A model generated the notes under the pieces. The model had not been told where the DNA came from and did not search any database. It saw nothing but the letters and a program-made list of their open reading frames with translations. Below are positions 13,340-26,401 of a DNA stretch of 64,000 nt, piece by piece. The translations under genes and the position numbers were made by a program. The DNA comes from Magnolia sinica (lineage: Eukaryota > Streptophyta > Magnoliopsida > Magnoliales > Magnoliaceae), in NCBI RefSeq assembly GCF_029962835.1, contig NC_080588.1:13348001-13412000 (forward strand), written 5' to 3'. The number at the start of each line of letters is the position of its first letter. The first letter of the stretch is position 1.

Positions 13340-14401
13340 AGGATTGATCTTTTTTTATCTACGGTTTTTCATAGGTGGGGCCCATATCTAGATAATTCAG
13401 TCCCTCTGTTGGATTCTATGGCTCAAGACAGACCCAACGAGCCCAATATTTAGCATGTTTTGACATGCAAAAACATTACAATGGGCCCTAATAATTTTCA
13501 CTATTAAAATAATATTTTAGATGGTGCGGCCTACCTGAGTGTCAGATTGGCTCCAGTTTTTTCTCAACCCCTACAATGAGTTGCGAAATGGGATGGACAG
13601 TGGAGATGTAACATATATTTAGGTGGGGTCCTACTTCAAGCAAAAAGGATGGACAGTGTGAATGCAACACTGTTTACGTAATGATTCCACCATCCAGAGA
13701 CTGGACGGTGGATGGTGTGTGTTTGAAATACATAAGGTGGGATTCCACCATCCCTACCTGGACGGTGGACAGCATGATGGACGTATGCTATAGTTGGGGT
13801 CCACATACACGTGGACGGTGTGAATAAAATGCATAGATCTGGTGGGGTCCAAGTCAATGTGGCCCACTTGAGCTCGGGATCAAATTGATATTTGTTTTTC
13901 CCATCCAAACAGACCCGAGTGGTTGCTAGATAGTCTGGATTCATCACACATCATCAGGTGGGCCGAAAAATATGGAAGAGAGAGAGATAGAGAGAAAATC
14001 GTGTGGTGGAGGGAGCTCCTCCACTATGAGCTCCCTTAACATGCTTTACAACATACATCAAGTTGGTCCCAATACATGTGAGCCCTAAATCAAAATTAAG
14101 AACTAGCACTACGATCACCCACCGTTTGCACTCCTTCTTAGTCCCTTAGCTTCCTTAGCTCCTTCGCTTTAACTTTGATGGAAGATAATGGAGATTGAAG
14201 GGTGGAGATAAGAGATAGGCTGGTAGGGAGTGGGCCACACATCTCTCTTCTCATGGAGAGCTTGGACGTTTCCTCTCCTTGGGAGTTGCTTGGGAGAGTA
14301 AGAAATGAGAGAGAGGAGTGATGGATGATGGGTGGAGTGATGGGTGATAGGTTTAAGGAAGGGATGGGTGGAGAGAGAGAGTTGACTTTGGGGATGGGTT
14401 G
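13340..14401 (+). mobile_element. Internal fragment of the long non-coding LTR-like family
   Basis: Aligns by eye with 8098-9215 of the complete element: 'gagcccaatatt', 'gttttgacatgcaaaaacatta' and the terminal 'gagagagagttgactttgg'. It is bounded by the 3' end of another copy at 13339 and the 5' start of a further copy at 14402, so it looks like an older copy interrupted on both sides. Confidence 0.55.
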
Positions 14402-17400
14402 TGTCATGCCCCAAACTTAGAAACCGGGCTCACAAAATTCTCGATTGCCGAATCCGGTGTTGACAACCTCCATAGTACCCCATTCTTAGCTCCTAGTGTC
14501 CATATGTCAGATTCTGATCCTAGGATCCTATAAGGAGAATTTTTCCAACGTACATTTAACTCATAATAAGCATAACCACAAGTTTACCCAAATCACAAAG
14601 GTAACATCATCATCACATATCCACTAATATAAACTTTGAATACAATGCTGAAAGAAAAAAACATAAGTCAAAATCAAAGCTCTAAAAGACGGTTGCACGC
14701 TCCAAGCTCAATGCTGCTGCAACCTAACGCCACCTGCACGCATCTATTGTACATAAGCTTATACAAAGCCTAGAGAGTGGTGAAGTGTGTGCACAAGGTA
14801 AATATTAAGTATGCAATACAATGCCATAAATCATACAATATCGAAATAAGTAAAAATACTGACAAGATCATGAATCATATGATATCAGAGTAAGCAAAAA
14901 TATACTGGTAAGTCCATGAGTGTCATCAGCCGTACCAAGTCTATGTGATGCAAGACATGAATGCTAATAGCCATATCAATGCAAAAACATGGCAACCCAA
15001 AATGTCAAATGCTGCAGATGTAATGCAATATGTGGTGTGAATGAAATGACTAAGCTGGAGTGAAGTCGTGATGATAGTACGTAGTATCATAGGCTATGAG
15101 GTCCATCACAAGAAATTTCTATTCAAACCAGTCTCATACCTAAATTTGGATAGCCAGACTCAATGTAGTAGACTCCTGATCTCAGGTTAGTTGCGCACCC
15201 CAACCAAAATCCTTGCCATTACGAAGGTACATAATAATTAGTTACGCACCACCAGCCCGAGTGGATAGTGAATGAATGAGTATGGAACTCCTACTTAATA
15301 AGTCCACGTATCAGTATGTTACATCTCTGGGATCATCACCGGGGTCTAGTACACTCCGAAATGGATTGCTGTCCCATCGCGCGCAACCAAGCGAGTGAAA
15401 GAGACCTCAGTTTTCGCTTAGCTAGTAGTCAGCCAATACCTACCTGGTTCGTCGATAGCGGAGCCATTTATGAGCTGGTCAAACTCAGCCTAGTTTTGCC
15501 CACTACGAATCGGACAGATAAGGCAACACTCCCTTCCAACCGATCACAACACAGTAGGAAATGCGGCCTACTGGTATTCGACACTCGAGCACTAATGTAA
15601 TCCACTTGGTTTAGACGCTGGAGCGTCCTCTAGTACCAAGAGGGTTTAGGAATTTTCACCTAGGGCCATCTATGGTGACCTGATGCTAGTAACAGATTTT
15701 TGGTATCCCATCTAGCCATCCACTACATGCCTGTGGAGGCTACAACTCTGATGTCACTAAGGCGTACATTAATCACAACACACAATGCAAGATGCATGAG
15801 TCATACAATCCAGTCATGTATCAATCCTGCACATACCGTGCGCTCATGTGAGATAATCTCTGCCTATCAGGGAGTCTCATAATAACCTGCCCAATGAGAT
15901 ATGTAATGGTCAACCACATCTCATAATAAACATGCAGATGATGCGTATGGATATGTATCATGATGCTATGCTGTCACATACTCATAATCGGTGTCGACAA
16001 CCGGCACCAATAATCGGTATCGATAATCGGCCTCGATAATTGAAATCAGCTTCAACAATCAGAATCGATAATCGGCCTAACAAAGGGCCTAAGAGAAGGT
16101 CACATTGTAGACATTTAACCATCATTGCCCATCAATGTGGACATTTAACCATCAATGTGGACATCTGATCATCATTGCTCCCAAAGAGTGGCCCACATAA
16201 AGTCAAACGTATCATGGGCCCCTGACCTCACACAAGGGCCTAATACACATCACTATGGGCCTCACTTATGGGCCGCATATACATCACAATGGGCCTCGGC
16301 ACATGGGCCATAATACATCACATCGGGCCTCACTCATGGGCTGCATATACGTCACAATGGGCCTCGACACATGGGCCATAATACATCACATCGGGCCTCA
16401 CTCATGGGTCGCATATACGTCACAAAGGGCCTCGGCACATGGATTATAATACATCACATCGGGCCTCACTCATGGGCCACATATACGTGACAATGGGCCT
16501 TGGTACATGAGTCATAATACATCACATCGGGCTTCACTCATGGGCAACATATACATCACAATGGGCCTCGGCACATGGGCCATAATACATCACATCGGGC
16601 ATCACTCATGGGCCGCATATACATCACAATGGGCCTTGGCACATGGGCCATAATACATCACATCAGCCGTAAATACATTGCATTGGGCCACATACATGGG
16701 CTACATATACATCATAGGTGGGTCTCAAATACCCAATAGGAGGGCCTCAAATATTCATCATAGGTGGGCCTTGCACATGCAGTAAGTGGGCCTACTCATC
16801 ACAGCTGGGCCTACCAGCGGTCCAGCCAAAGGACGGCTTGTATAACATACACATCATGATGGGTCCCCACTATGATGTGGGTCGCCTAAAATCATTTTAA
16901 TAGTGGCAGGTGCAACATGTGTACCATTGTACACTATTATTCTATGGGGCACATGGCTCACTAATGATGATCAGCACTGCCCAAATGTTTTCTATGTAAA
17001 TCAGCACTGTCCAAACATTATCCAACACTATCCAGCACAATTTGGATGGTGTGGATGAAATAAATACATCATGGTGGTGTCCACGGTCCAGATGGGACTC
17101 ACAGAACTTACTGACATATGTACAGCAGCAATGGCTACTGGGCCAGCCATTAAATAGACGGCGTGGTTAAAATGCATGCATCAAGGTGGGCCATACATCC
17201 ATCAAAATGGACAAATGATGTGAATACAACACATTCATCAAGACAGGCCTCATACAATCAGGGTGCGTCCCACAGCACCGTCCACGTACAGACGGTGTGG
17301 ATGCAAAACACATCAACTAAAGGTGGGCCCCACTCGCTACCATGGTGGGGTCCACGTCCAATGGATGGACGGTCTGAACATACACATGCCTCATGATTAG

Positions 17401-17907
17401 CCCATAGAACTTGCTAATGGAATACCGATGGATGGCGTGAATAGAAAGTACATCAGAGGTGGGTCCTACAGAAACTTGCTGACATCCAAGGGGCAGCAGC
17501 TACTGCTGCATAGGACCCACATCAGATGGACAGTTAAGGAAACACATACGTCTAGTGACCCACAGATTTGCTGACGTCAGTCAGCAGTAGGGACCCACCG
17601 TCCATGAAAAAATGGATGGACGGCAAGGATCTAATACTACATCAATGTGGGTCCCACCTATCTCATGTGTGAGGCTGGACGGCCTGGATCACCACCGTCC
17701 CACCCACTGGATGGTGAGATAAAACATGTACATCATATCTAGCCCCACATGTGGGTGCCACACGTGCCAGCAGGTGCATCCAGCACCATCCTTTGTTGGA
17801 TGGTGTGGATGAAACAAATACAGCATGGTGGGCCTCAGATCCGCTGACGTCTACAGAAGCTTTTTGCTACTCGTCCAACAGATGGACAGAGTATATAAAA
17901 CACATAC
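14402..17907 (+). mobile_element. 5' part of a long non-coding LTR-like element
   Basis: Starts TGTCATGCCCCAAACTTAG, matching the start at 3930 (TGTCACTCCCC), and follows it for about 3.5 kb, including the 'gggatcatcacc' block and the 'aatcggcctcgataat' repeats. From 16230 to 16690 a unit of about 90 bp (catcacatcgggcctcactc...) is repeated in tandem about five times. The 3' part is missing: the sequence passes at about 17907 into the inverted copia RT segment. No coding. Confidence 0.6.
16230..16690. repeat. About 90-bp tandem repeat inside LTR-like element
   Basis: Roughly five units containing 'atcacatcgggcctcact' and 'catgggccataatacatc' follow one another with few differences. The sister element at 6250-6600 has single, more diverged versions, so the array expanded locally. 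Confidence 0.75.
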
Positions 17908-18205
17908 ATCTTAGATGCATAAAAGTAGAAGGCATCAATGGATGATGAGATGGACTTCTTGCACAGAACAACACCTGGGAGCTGGTGGATCTTTCAGTGC
18001 ATCGAAAAACGATTGGATGCAAGTGGTTATTCAAAAGAAAGCATGATAGATACAAAGCAAGGCTGATAGTGAAAGGTTATACCCAGAGAGAAGGAATCAA
18101 CTTCATAAAGATATTCAGACCAATGGTTAAGCATGTGTCTATCGTATTCATGTTGGCTCTAATTGCCCAATACAATCTTGAGCTGTAGCAGATGGAAACT
18201 CCATC
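17908..18205 (+). pseudogene. Ty1/copia RT fragment (copy B, inverted duplicate of copy A)
   Basis: The translation shows the same RT stretch as 9760-10050 (IGCKWLFKRK, ARLIVKGYTQREGINF, ending IAQYNLEL), with only a handful of base differences over about 290 bp, but in the opposite orientation. After 'gctgtagcagatgg' the match to copia stops and the sequence continues 'aaactccatccctct', a word found on the plus strand at 10068-10082 beside copy A. This joins two strands of the same source locus. Confidence 0.8.
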
Positions 18206-18229
18206 CCTCTAGGAACATACTTATCAAAG

Positions 18230-19289
18230 TTGATAGTGGGAACATCCTAACTTTAATCTCCAAAATAGAATATAACTTGATTTAATTACTAACTTTTGTC
18301 AGTTTGCAATATGGAGGATTCAGGGGAAAGGATATTATAACCAACCAACCAACCAATCAATGGCAATCATTCAAAGGAATACAGTTTTCTACTTCACTCC
18401 GATGGGGTTCATCGTGGAATATGTTGATAAACAAACTGGATGCTGTAAAGAGAAAGCGGTGTTAATTAAGCATATAGAGTCACGGGCAACTACTACAATC
18501 ATAACTGCTTCACCAATAGCACAGGAAGAAAGAGATGACTGGATTGCCATCACTCACAGAAGGACAAGGACTCGAAACATCACTGTGGTAGGAACGAGTT
18601 CACCATTAAGAAGAGCTAGGGAACCGATAATGCAAAATACAGCCAGGAAACATCCTAAACTTGCTCCACCAGCAATCTCCCCTACGTAAGCGATGATTCT
18701 TTCAGTAGCACAAGATTTCCCTACTTTGCCTATTAAGAGCTTCCGATGGACAAGAGAGCAGAAAGGAAAGGCTTTACTGACAAGCCCATCGGGATCCACA
18801 TCACCAATCTCTGTCTCCTTAATCAGTCTGCTACTCCAGAAATACACGAAGATCATATGAGTCTCCTCTTTCGGCAACTCCTATAATATCAATACACTCC
18901 CATTCGGCCTCGACTACTTCCTCATCAGGGAATGGAGAGGCTGTCATTCACATGGCCGGGACGAACCAAGGGTCTTCCCCAACTACAGAGGATTGCATTT
19001 CCGAGATGGCATAAGTGCAGAAAGCATTAATGGAGGAATGTAGGAACCCTCAGGAAGCCTTGGGGACGCTGGCGCATAATGTGGCATGAATGATGGCACC
19101 CCCAATGACTAATAACATAAACGAATGAGAGCAGCACCCTGAAGGGTCACAGCCGCCGTAGATTGGGTCACATAGATTTGCCCCTACGATGAGAGCATTA
19201 ACACAAGAAGAGGTATGACAAGTTGTTGAAGAAGTAGTTGGATCAGAAAAGGAACGTGAGAATACAGGAAGATTCAAATATCAGACGTT
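18230..19289 (+). other. 5' internal region of gypsy element, unassigned
   Basis: Contains an open frame at 18360-18689 (109 codons) with the stretch ERDDWIAITHRRTRTR. Later stretches look like broken coding sequence. I cannot name a domain. It may be leader or N-terminal gag. Confidence 0.35.
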
Positions 19290-20235
19290 GTACCCAAAAG
19301 AAGTCGAAGACATTTCATTCCCGAATAACTTCAAGCATCCGAATTTTCAAAAGTTCAATGGGGATGGGTCACTAGAGGAACATATGATGCATTTTATTAC
19401 CAGCATAGAGAATTTTCCTATAGTACTACAGTACTGTCTCTAGTTTTTCAGGTCTTCTTTGACAAACAAAGCGTTCAAATGGTATTTTAGCCTAGCACTA
19501 GGTTGATAAGGACGTGGGAACAAATGCAAGCCGTGTTCATGTCAAATTTCTTCTCATTAGAACGAGATGTCAGTATTACAAAATTATCTTCAATAAGACA
19601 GAGAGAGGGAGAGCCAGTAGAAAATTTTATAGACAGATGGAAGACCTTCGGGGCTTCTTGCAGGCAATTGCCAAAAGAGAAAGAGCAGGTGAAGATGTGC
19701 CTAAACTCCATGGAAATGGGGGGAGCATTCAGTCTCACTAGTGCCGACATCAGGACTTTCTGCGACCTGGCCACAAAAGCTCATGCCTTAGAACTGACGA
19801 CTCAAAAAATGCCAGCATTCAATTGTGAACTGGCACGAAGAGGACCTTAGAAGTTGTTCACGAACATGGTTGAACACAAAAAGAGAAGCGATGATGCAAG
19901 AGAATACAGAAACCAGGATACGAGAGAAGCAAGGGGTAAAAGGATAAAAAGGAGAGAAGAGTTGAACCGCCCCATGGGAAGGTTTTATGACAAAAAATCC
20001 CGATCATTGAACTCTCATGAGGGTTTTGCATTCGGAAAGGAGGATGTACTGCCTATGATGAATCAGCTATTGAAAGCAGGGACAATTGAGCTACCCATGT
20101 CAAAGCGACCCAAAGAAGCATCTAAGACAAAAGAAAGAGACTTCTGTCATTTTCACCACATAATGGGACACCCTACAGAAAATTATTATACGCTGAAGTG
20201 TATCATACAAAGGATGATAAACAGGGGGAAATAAT
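19290..20235 (+). pseudogene. Ty3/gypsy gag (broken)
   Basis: A retrotransposon gag domain is visible: FPNNFKHPNFQKFNGDGS (about 19320), FKWYFSLALG (about 19470), then the 19503-19850 frame with MQAVFMSNFF, RQREGEPVENFIDRWK and later DLATKAHALE. Downstream, 19854-20234 is basic and ends with a Tat-like Cys/His motif, CHFHHIMGHPTENYYTLK. The usual second Cys is Tyr here. Stops at about 19440, 19503 and 19850 break the frame. Gag forms the virus-like particle that packages element RNA. Confidence 0.75.
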
Positions 20236-20589
20236 AGTCGGAAGAGAAAGAAAGAGATAAAAGAGCAACAACAAACGTGCTTACCATTCAAGAGAACTAC
20301 CAAGGAAGAACAAGGGCAGATAACTAGGAAATAGGAGAAAAAGTTGCAGTGACTACTCTGCGATCAGGGAAGAAGATAGCCAGCCCACTAAATCTAAAAA
20401 ATGAAAAGCCGAAAATAGGAACAGTTAAGAATCATGACTGCAGCAGTGACGACAGCGAGAAAGAAAAGGGAAAGGAAACAAAGAAAGTCAATTATGATAT
20501 TATAAGCCATTTGAAAGGTATTCTGGCTTGGTTGAATGTCTACAATGCTTTAAAATTGTTAAAAGACTCTTGACAGAGCTTAATTAAGG

Positions 20590-21100
20590 CCTTATCTGAT
20601 GACCACATAAAGGGAGTGCTGCTAACCGAGATGGAGAGTGAAGGGCGTGAAGATTGTATGTCAATTATTTCCTTCTCTGACGATGACCTAGTTTATGACA
20701 GGGAACATAACAGGCCATAATGATAGAGGGTCACATTGGCAGAAAATAGGTGAAGCGAATAATGCTCAATAACGGGTCTGCTGTAAATCTGTTGTCGTTG
20801 ATGATGCTGAATAAATTGGGTTCTCGACGCTCAAACCTCCGCCCTGGTGGAATGATGATATAGGGCTTTAATCAAGATGGACAGTGTGCACTTGGTAAGA
20901 TCACTATAACATTGGAAGTAGGAGAATTAAGTATGAACATTGTTTGCCACGTCATAAATGTAGTAACAACATATAATCTCCTCTTAGGGAGACCATGGAT
21001 ACATCAGTATGGCATTATACCTATTACATTACATCAGTGCTTTAAATACTGCAAAGAGGTGCAACACAAAGTATTAGCTGATGCGAGACTGTATACAAAA
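20590..21100 (+). pseudogene. Ty3/gypsy aspartic protease (broken, active site Asn)
   Basis: The retropepsin region reads MLNNGSAVNLLSL where the family has D-x-G-S-A: the catalytic Asp is replaced by Asn. The flap-side motif YNLLLGRPWIHQYG (about 20970) and SLHQ-like TLHQCFKY follow. Stops interrupt the frame upstream. The protease would cut the polyprotein; this copy cannot be active. Confidence 0.7.
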
Positions 21101-21359
21101 GCTGAAGCTTTTTTTGCAGATACGAGTTATTATGATGCATTTGCTAGTAACGAAAAAAAGAAGAATGATGAGAACAAGGCCCCAAAAAATGTTTGCATGG
21201 AAATAGTAGAAGAAAAAGAAATGAAGTCGCTTATAACAGGAAAGGGGGAAAAAGTTCTATTTTGTCCCGAAACATTTCCGACAGCCAAGACAACCACCAT
21301 TAACATTATTATCACCAGAGCAATTGGAAATTCTGCAGTCAAATTACATAGTACCGCTC

Positions 21360-22811
21360 CCATATGCTGAAAGGAGTAAATTGTTTCCTCTCATCCTAAA
21401 AAGATTTCACGTTAAACCCTATGCAAGATATCCAGAACCAATTGAATTCTATGCTCCCTCAAAAGTGAAGACAAAGGAAGCAATCGATAGTGGTGTGGGA
21501 AATGGAAGGTTAACACCCAAAGAGCTTGAAAGATATAGTCCGACGAGTCGAAAAATCATGAAGAAAATGGGCTTTGATCATAAAGAACTTGTTGGCTTGA
21601 ATTATGGAAGAGGAATTCAGGTTCCAATCGGGGTGAATCAGAAGAAGCGAGAAAAATTCCGAGGACTAGGGGTAGAGGCTTCAGTGAACATGGTAACAGT
21701 TGACCAGATAAAAGAAATGGACCTTGAAATGATCAGCAAACCTAAGACAGCTCCAAAGCAGATGGAAGACAGGGGGTAGGCGATAATTGACAATTTAAGA
21801 GAGATAAATTTGGGAATAGAAGAAGAATCGCGGAATATGTTCGTAAGTGCCAGGTTATCAGAAGAAGAAGCTAATCGGTATGTCAGTCTTCTGAAAGAAA
21901 ACAAAGACATCTTTGCTTGGATATATGTAGAAATGCCGGGTCGAGAGCCGACAGTAGCAATGCATCGGTTAAATATCTCTAAAGATAAGAGACCCATCAA
22001 GCAAACACAGAGGCGGTTTCACCCAGATCTGGTCCCCAAGATAAAGGAAGAAATAAGCAAGTTAATAAAAGTTGAATTCATCAGGGAGGTCAAATACCCC
22101 AAATGGATATCAAATATAGTCCCAGTAAAAAAGAAGAATGAGTAGATTAGGGTTTATGTCGACTTCAAAGATTTAAATGAGGCATGCCCGAAAGATGATT
22201 TCCCATTGTCGATCACAGAACTACTAGTAGATAGTACCACATAATATGCTGTTATGTCCTTTATGGATGGCTATGTCGGTTATAATCAGATAAGAATGAC
22301 ACCTGAGGACAAGGAGTCAACGGCTTTTAAAACCCCCTTAGGAATATATTGTTATAAAGTTATGCCGTTTGGTCAAAAAAATGCGGGGGCAACATATCAA
22401 AGGGCGATGCAAAATATATTCCAAGATATGATGCATAAGCATGTTGAATGTTATGTGGACGATCTAGTAGTCAGGTCAAACTATCATAAAGAGCATCGTG
22501 AGCATCTGGCTTCAGTCTTCCGTCGGATAAAAAAAAGACAGTTAAAGATGAATCCAGCCAAATGTGCATTCGGAGTGTCGTCAGGAAAATTCCTTGATTT
22601 CGTGGTGAGACACAGAGGCATTGAGATCGATCCGAAAAAAGTTAGAGCTATTCGAGATATGCCACCTCCAAAAACATTAAAAGAGTTAAAGAGCTTGCAA
22701 GGCAAGTTAACATATATCCGTCGCTTTATCTTAAACTTGGCTGGAAGATGTCAGTCATTTTCTCATTTGATGAAGAAAGGAACAGAATTCATATGGGACA
22801 AGTCCTGCTAG
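21360..22811 (+). pseudogene. Ty3/gypsy reverse transcriptase (broken)
   Basis: The motifs follow in order: HPDLVPKIKEEISKLI (about 22020), KYPKWISNIVPVKKKN, a stop at 22143, VDFKDLNEACPKDDFPL, MSFMDGYVGYNQI (22255), YKVMPFGQKNAGATYQRAM and the catalytic YVDD (about 22453). Then comes the thumb/RNase H connection (22600-22800). GQKNAGATYQRAM is typical of Tat-type RT. TAG at 22143 and TAA at about 22242 each replace a sense codon within otherwise good homology. It would make element cDNA. Confidence 0.85.
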
Positions 22812-23725
22812 AATGCCTTCAATTCGATAAAAGAACTATTGAAATAACCTCCAGTATTAACAGCCCCAGTGAAAGGAAGACCTCTCATCTTGTATATATC
22901 AGCAGCTGAGAATTCATTATGAACCTTGTTGGCATAAGTGAACAAAAATGGGAAGGAAGTAGCACTCTATTATTTAAGTCAAACTTTGGATAGGTGCAGA
23001 ATGCAATTATACACCGATTGAAAAAATATGCTTAGCATTGGTATTTGTAGTCTAGAAGTTAAGACATTATTGTCTGTCTCATGACATAACCTTAATATCT
23101 CAAGTAGACCCCATCAAGTTTTTAATGACAAGGCCGATGTTGTCAGGAAGGCTAGCGAAGTGGATGTTGTTGTTGTCAGAATACACGATTATATATGAGC
23201 CGACGAGAGGAGTAAAAGGGTAGGCAGTGGTAGATTTTCTAGTGACACATCCTGTGATGGACTGCGAAGCCATCTTCGATGAATTTCCTGACGAACATGT
23301 CATGATGACAGAATTTCCAAACGTATGGCAAATGTTCTTTGATAGAGCAGCCCGAGCGACAAGAGCAGCGCCAAGGTGATATTCATCACCCTCCAAGGCG
23401 ATTTGTTGCCTTACTCTTTCAGGTTGGGCACCGCATGTACAAATAACGAAGCTGAATATAATGCTCTTATCATTGGGATGGAAATAGCCAGCGAGCTGAA
23501 GATAAAAGCATTGTGAATTTATGGGGATTCTAAGTTGGTCATAAATTAGTTGACGACTGAGTTTGAAACAAGGAAACAAGAACTTCTTCCATACTGTCAA
23601 AGGGCACGACATTTATTGAAATAATTCCTGAACGTGGAAGTCAAGCATATACCACGGTATGAGAACTCAAAGGCCAATACTGTAGCCAGTTTAGCAGCAG
23701 CACTATCTTGCCCAGATTGAAGCCC
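22812..23725 (+). pseudogene. Dual RNase H region of Tat-type gypsy pol (broken)
   Basis: A first RNase H follows RT (LYYLSQTLDR, DPIKFLMTRP; 22960-23150), then a second, archaeal-type RNase H with its acidic set in place: MFFDRAA (about 23335), NEAEYNALIIGMEIA (23450-23490) and YGDSKLV (about 23520), ending in ENSKANTVASLAAA. Two consecutive RNase H domains are diagnostic of the Tat lineage. At least four stops and frame changes are visible. Confidence 0.7.
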
Positions 23726-23889
23726 CCTACAAGTGACAATCGAATAAAGGAGATTCTTACATTCAACAGAAATAATCAGTGAAACAATCAAAGCACTCCC
23801 TATATCATGCTTAGAAGTGACAATAGAAGATTGACATCAGCCTTTCATTGATTATCTCAAGTACGACATCCTACTAGAAGATCTAGAGG

Positions 23890-25080
23890 TGAAGTTGCAG
23901 ATTAAGTAAAAAGAAAAAAGATTCATTATGTAATGAAGGATTATATAGAAGATCCTATAATGAAATACTGTTGCGATGTCTAAGTGAAGAAGAGGTAGGT
24001 CAAGTGTTGCAAGAGGCACATTGTGGGGAATATAGGGCGCAATAGGCTAGGATGAATTTGTTCCACCGAGTACACCGGATGGGATATTACTGGTCAACAA
24101 TGTTTAAAGATGTAATAGACTACGCGAAATGATGCCATGAGTATCAGATCCACGGGGACATTATACATGTACCCCCTAAAGATCTTCATCAGTCAGCTAC
24201 TTCCTGGCCTTTAGCCACATGGGGACTCGATGTTATTGGCCTCATAAATCCATTGTCATCTAGAGAAAAATACTATATATTAGCAGCAATGGACTATTTC
24301 TCCAAATGGACAGAAGCGATTGCGCTACGAAGTGTTAAAGAGAAAGTTGTTGTTAATTTCATTTGGCATGCAATAATATATCGCCATGGCATCCTAAAGA
24401 AAATCATAACAGACAATGACACTTCTTTCAAGAATAGGGGCATGGAGAAGTTATGTCTTAAGTTCAAAATTCACCAATCCTTCTCAACACCCTATTATCC
24501 ACTAGCCAATGGGCTAGAAGAGGCGTTTAATAAAATGATTGTAAAAATACTGAAGAAAATGGTGAACGGGAATAAGCGTGATTGGGATGAAAATTTACAG
24601 GAAGCTCTATGGGCCTATAGGACCACTTATCGTACAGCGACACAAGCTACCCCATATTCGTTAGTTTATGGTGTTGAAGTCGTTGTGACAATCAAAATAC
24701 AAGTCGCTTAACTAAGGGTAGCAGTGCATCCATCAATTACAGAGGACAAGAATGCAAGAATATGGTTGATAGAGTTGGATCTGCTTGATGAAAAAGACTG
24801 GTAGCTCAGCAACGATTAAAGTTATATCAGGTCAGGATTTCTAACGCCTTTGATAAAAAAGGTTAAACACCAATCTTTCAAGAAAGGGGATATGGTTCTG
24901 ATGTTGAAAAGGCCAATAGTAGTCACTCGAAGAATAGGGGGCAAGTTTGATCCCAAATGGGATGGACCGTATATCATAACCAAAGTCTATTCTAATGGAG
25001 TATACAGAGTAACAAATCAGAATGGACAAGGCATTAATATATTGGTCAATGCTCTCTTCATTAAGAAATATCATCCCTAA
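23890..25080 (+). pseudogene. Ty3/gypsy integrase with C-terminal domain (broken)
   Basis: A degraded zinc-binding N-terminal part (about 24030-24150, MGYYW) precedes the catalytic core. Core motifs: WGLDVIG (first Asp, about 24225), IITDNDTSFKN (second Asp, 24405) and ANGLEEAFNKMI (Glu, 24510), then WAYRTTYRTATQATPYSLVYG. The frame breaks at about 24711 and resumes in 24850-25080 with a GPYIITKVYSNGVYRV C-terminal domain as in Tat elements. The DDE residues are present. It would insert the cDNA into the genome. Confidence 0.8.
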
Positions 25081-26401
25081 CAGTGGGAGAAATTTTGATC
25101 TAGAAGATAATCAGGATAATACTTTTACATCAAAAGGGGGCAATCACAGATGAAATGGTGAAATAGCCTTTAAAGGCAGAGCCTTGTATTCTTTCTTCAC
25201 AAATGATGAATAAAACGTGAATTTTCAAGCATATCACTATTGTCGAAGTCTCAGCCATCATTGTCATTATTGGTTGTTCACTATCGATGAAATTCCAGCC
25301 ATCGCTGTCACTACTGGTTACTTATCAAAATTGTTATTATCGCCAAGCTGACTGGATATAAAGAATAGATATCATCAGATTATCAAGGGAAACAGTAAGT
25401 AACAACGATATATCAATTATTGATTCACCTTTTAAGGTAGCCTAGCCAAGCCTTATATGGCCAACTAGGCGTAAGACCCATATATTATCCGGGATGGTAG
25501 TGTAGAGCCAGTGGCCCTACAAAGCCCATATAGGCCACATCACGTGCATACCCATGCGGGCAACGGACGGAGCCAATGACAAAAAGCCTCAAAGGCCAAA
25601 AGTCCTCAACGGCCAGTCACGCATGAGACCAATGCCGTTTGTAAGCTCTCCGATAGCTTCATAGACGAGGATGAAAATACCCTCTTGTGAATGGGTCTGA
25701 ACTTATAGATGAAGGAAAATGGGGAATAAAGTAAGACCTCCCAGGTCTTTGGCTTGATTTTAGTATTAACTCATGAGGATAGGGTCTCAATAAAAATACC
25801 CCCTCATTGATGGATTGGCGGCCCTGGACTTGGTACCGAAGGTAGCCTTGTGTGCCCCACGAACTCTAGAGAGTTACTGTGGCTAACCATGCGCATAAAT
25901 TCCATTGAGTTCACGGCTCCGATAGCTTCACTGGGCCCCTCTGATGAACCGCGGTTTGTGAACTCCTCGGCCATAATAAGTCTAGAGAACTCATGAGAGT
26001 TAGAGAGACCATTCACATAAGACCCGATTCCAACTACTTATGAGTTTAAAAAACTGTGATTACTCCACTACTCAAGAGTTTAGACTGTCTATAAAGCTAA
26101 CTAAACTAACTTTGAAATGAAATAGTTCTGCCCATTGAAATAAAACATCACATAGGATCATTGTACAATGCATGAATATAAATAACAAAAATAATGAAGC
26201 ATGAGTATGAAAGTATTGCATCAACATGTCTCCCAAAATCAATGATTGTATTATCAAGAACGCATTTGCTTCGAATAAAACACCACAATCTATTTATGTA
26301 TCACAACGCAAAAAGGAATTTATATGAAAATAAAATCCTTATAGATCTTCAGCTATGCTTAATACTACTACGTAACGTTGTAATTCTTCTTTTAACTAAA
26401 A
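25081..26401. other. Non-coding 3' region of gypsy element between pol and antisense gene
   Basis: No domain is recognised on either strand. Tat elements normally carry a long spacer here. The frame 25804-26016 (minus) is probably chance. Confidence 0.45.

Noticed and set aside
16230..16690. CRISPR-like regular repeats
   Set aside because: Units are contiguous tandem copies without unique spacers, in a plant genome context.
21130..21363. Hydrophobic minus-strand frame
   Set aside because: Shadow of the gypsy pol region on the opposite strand; no independent support.
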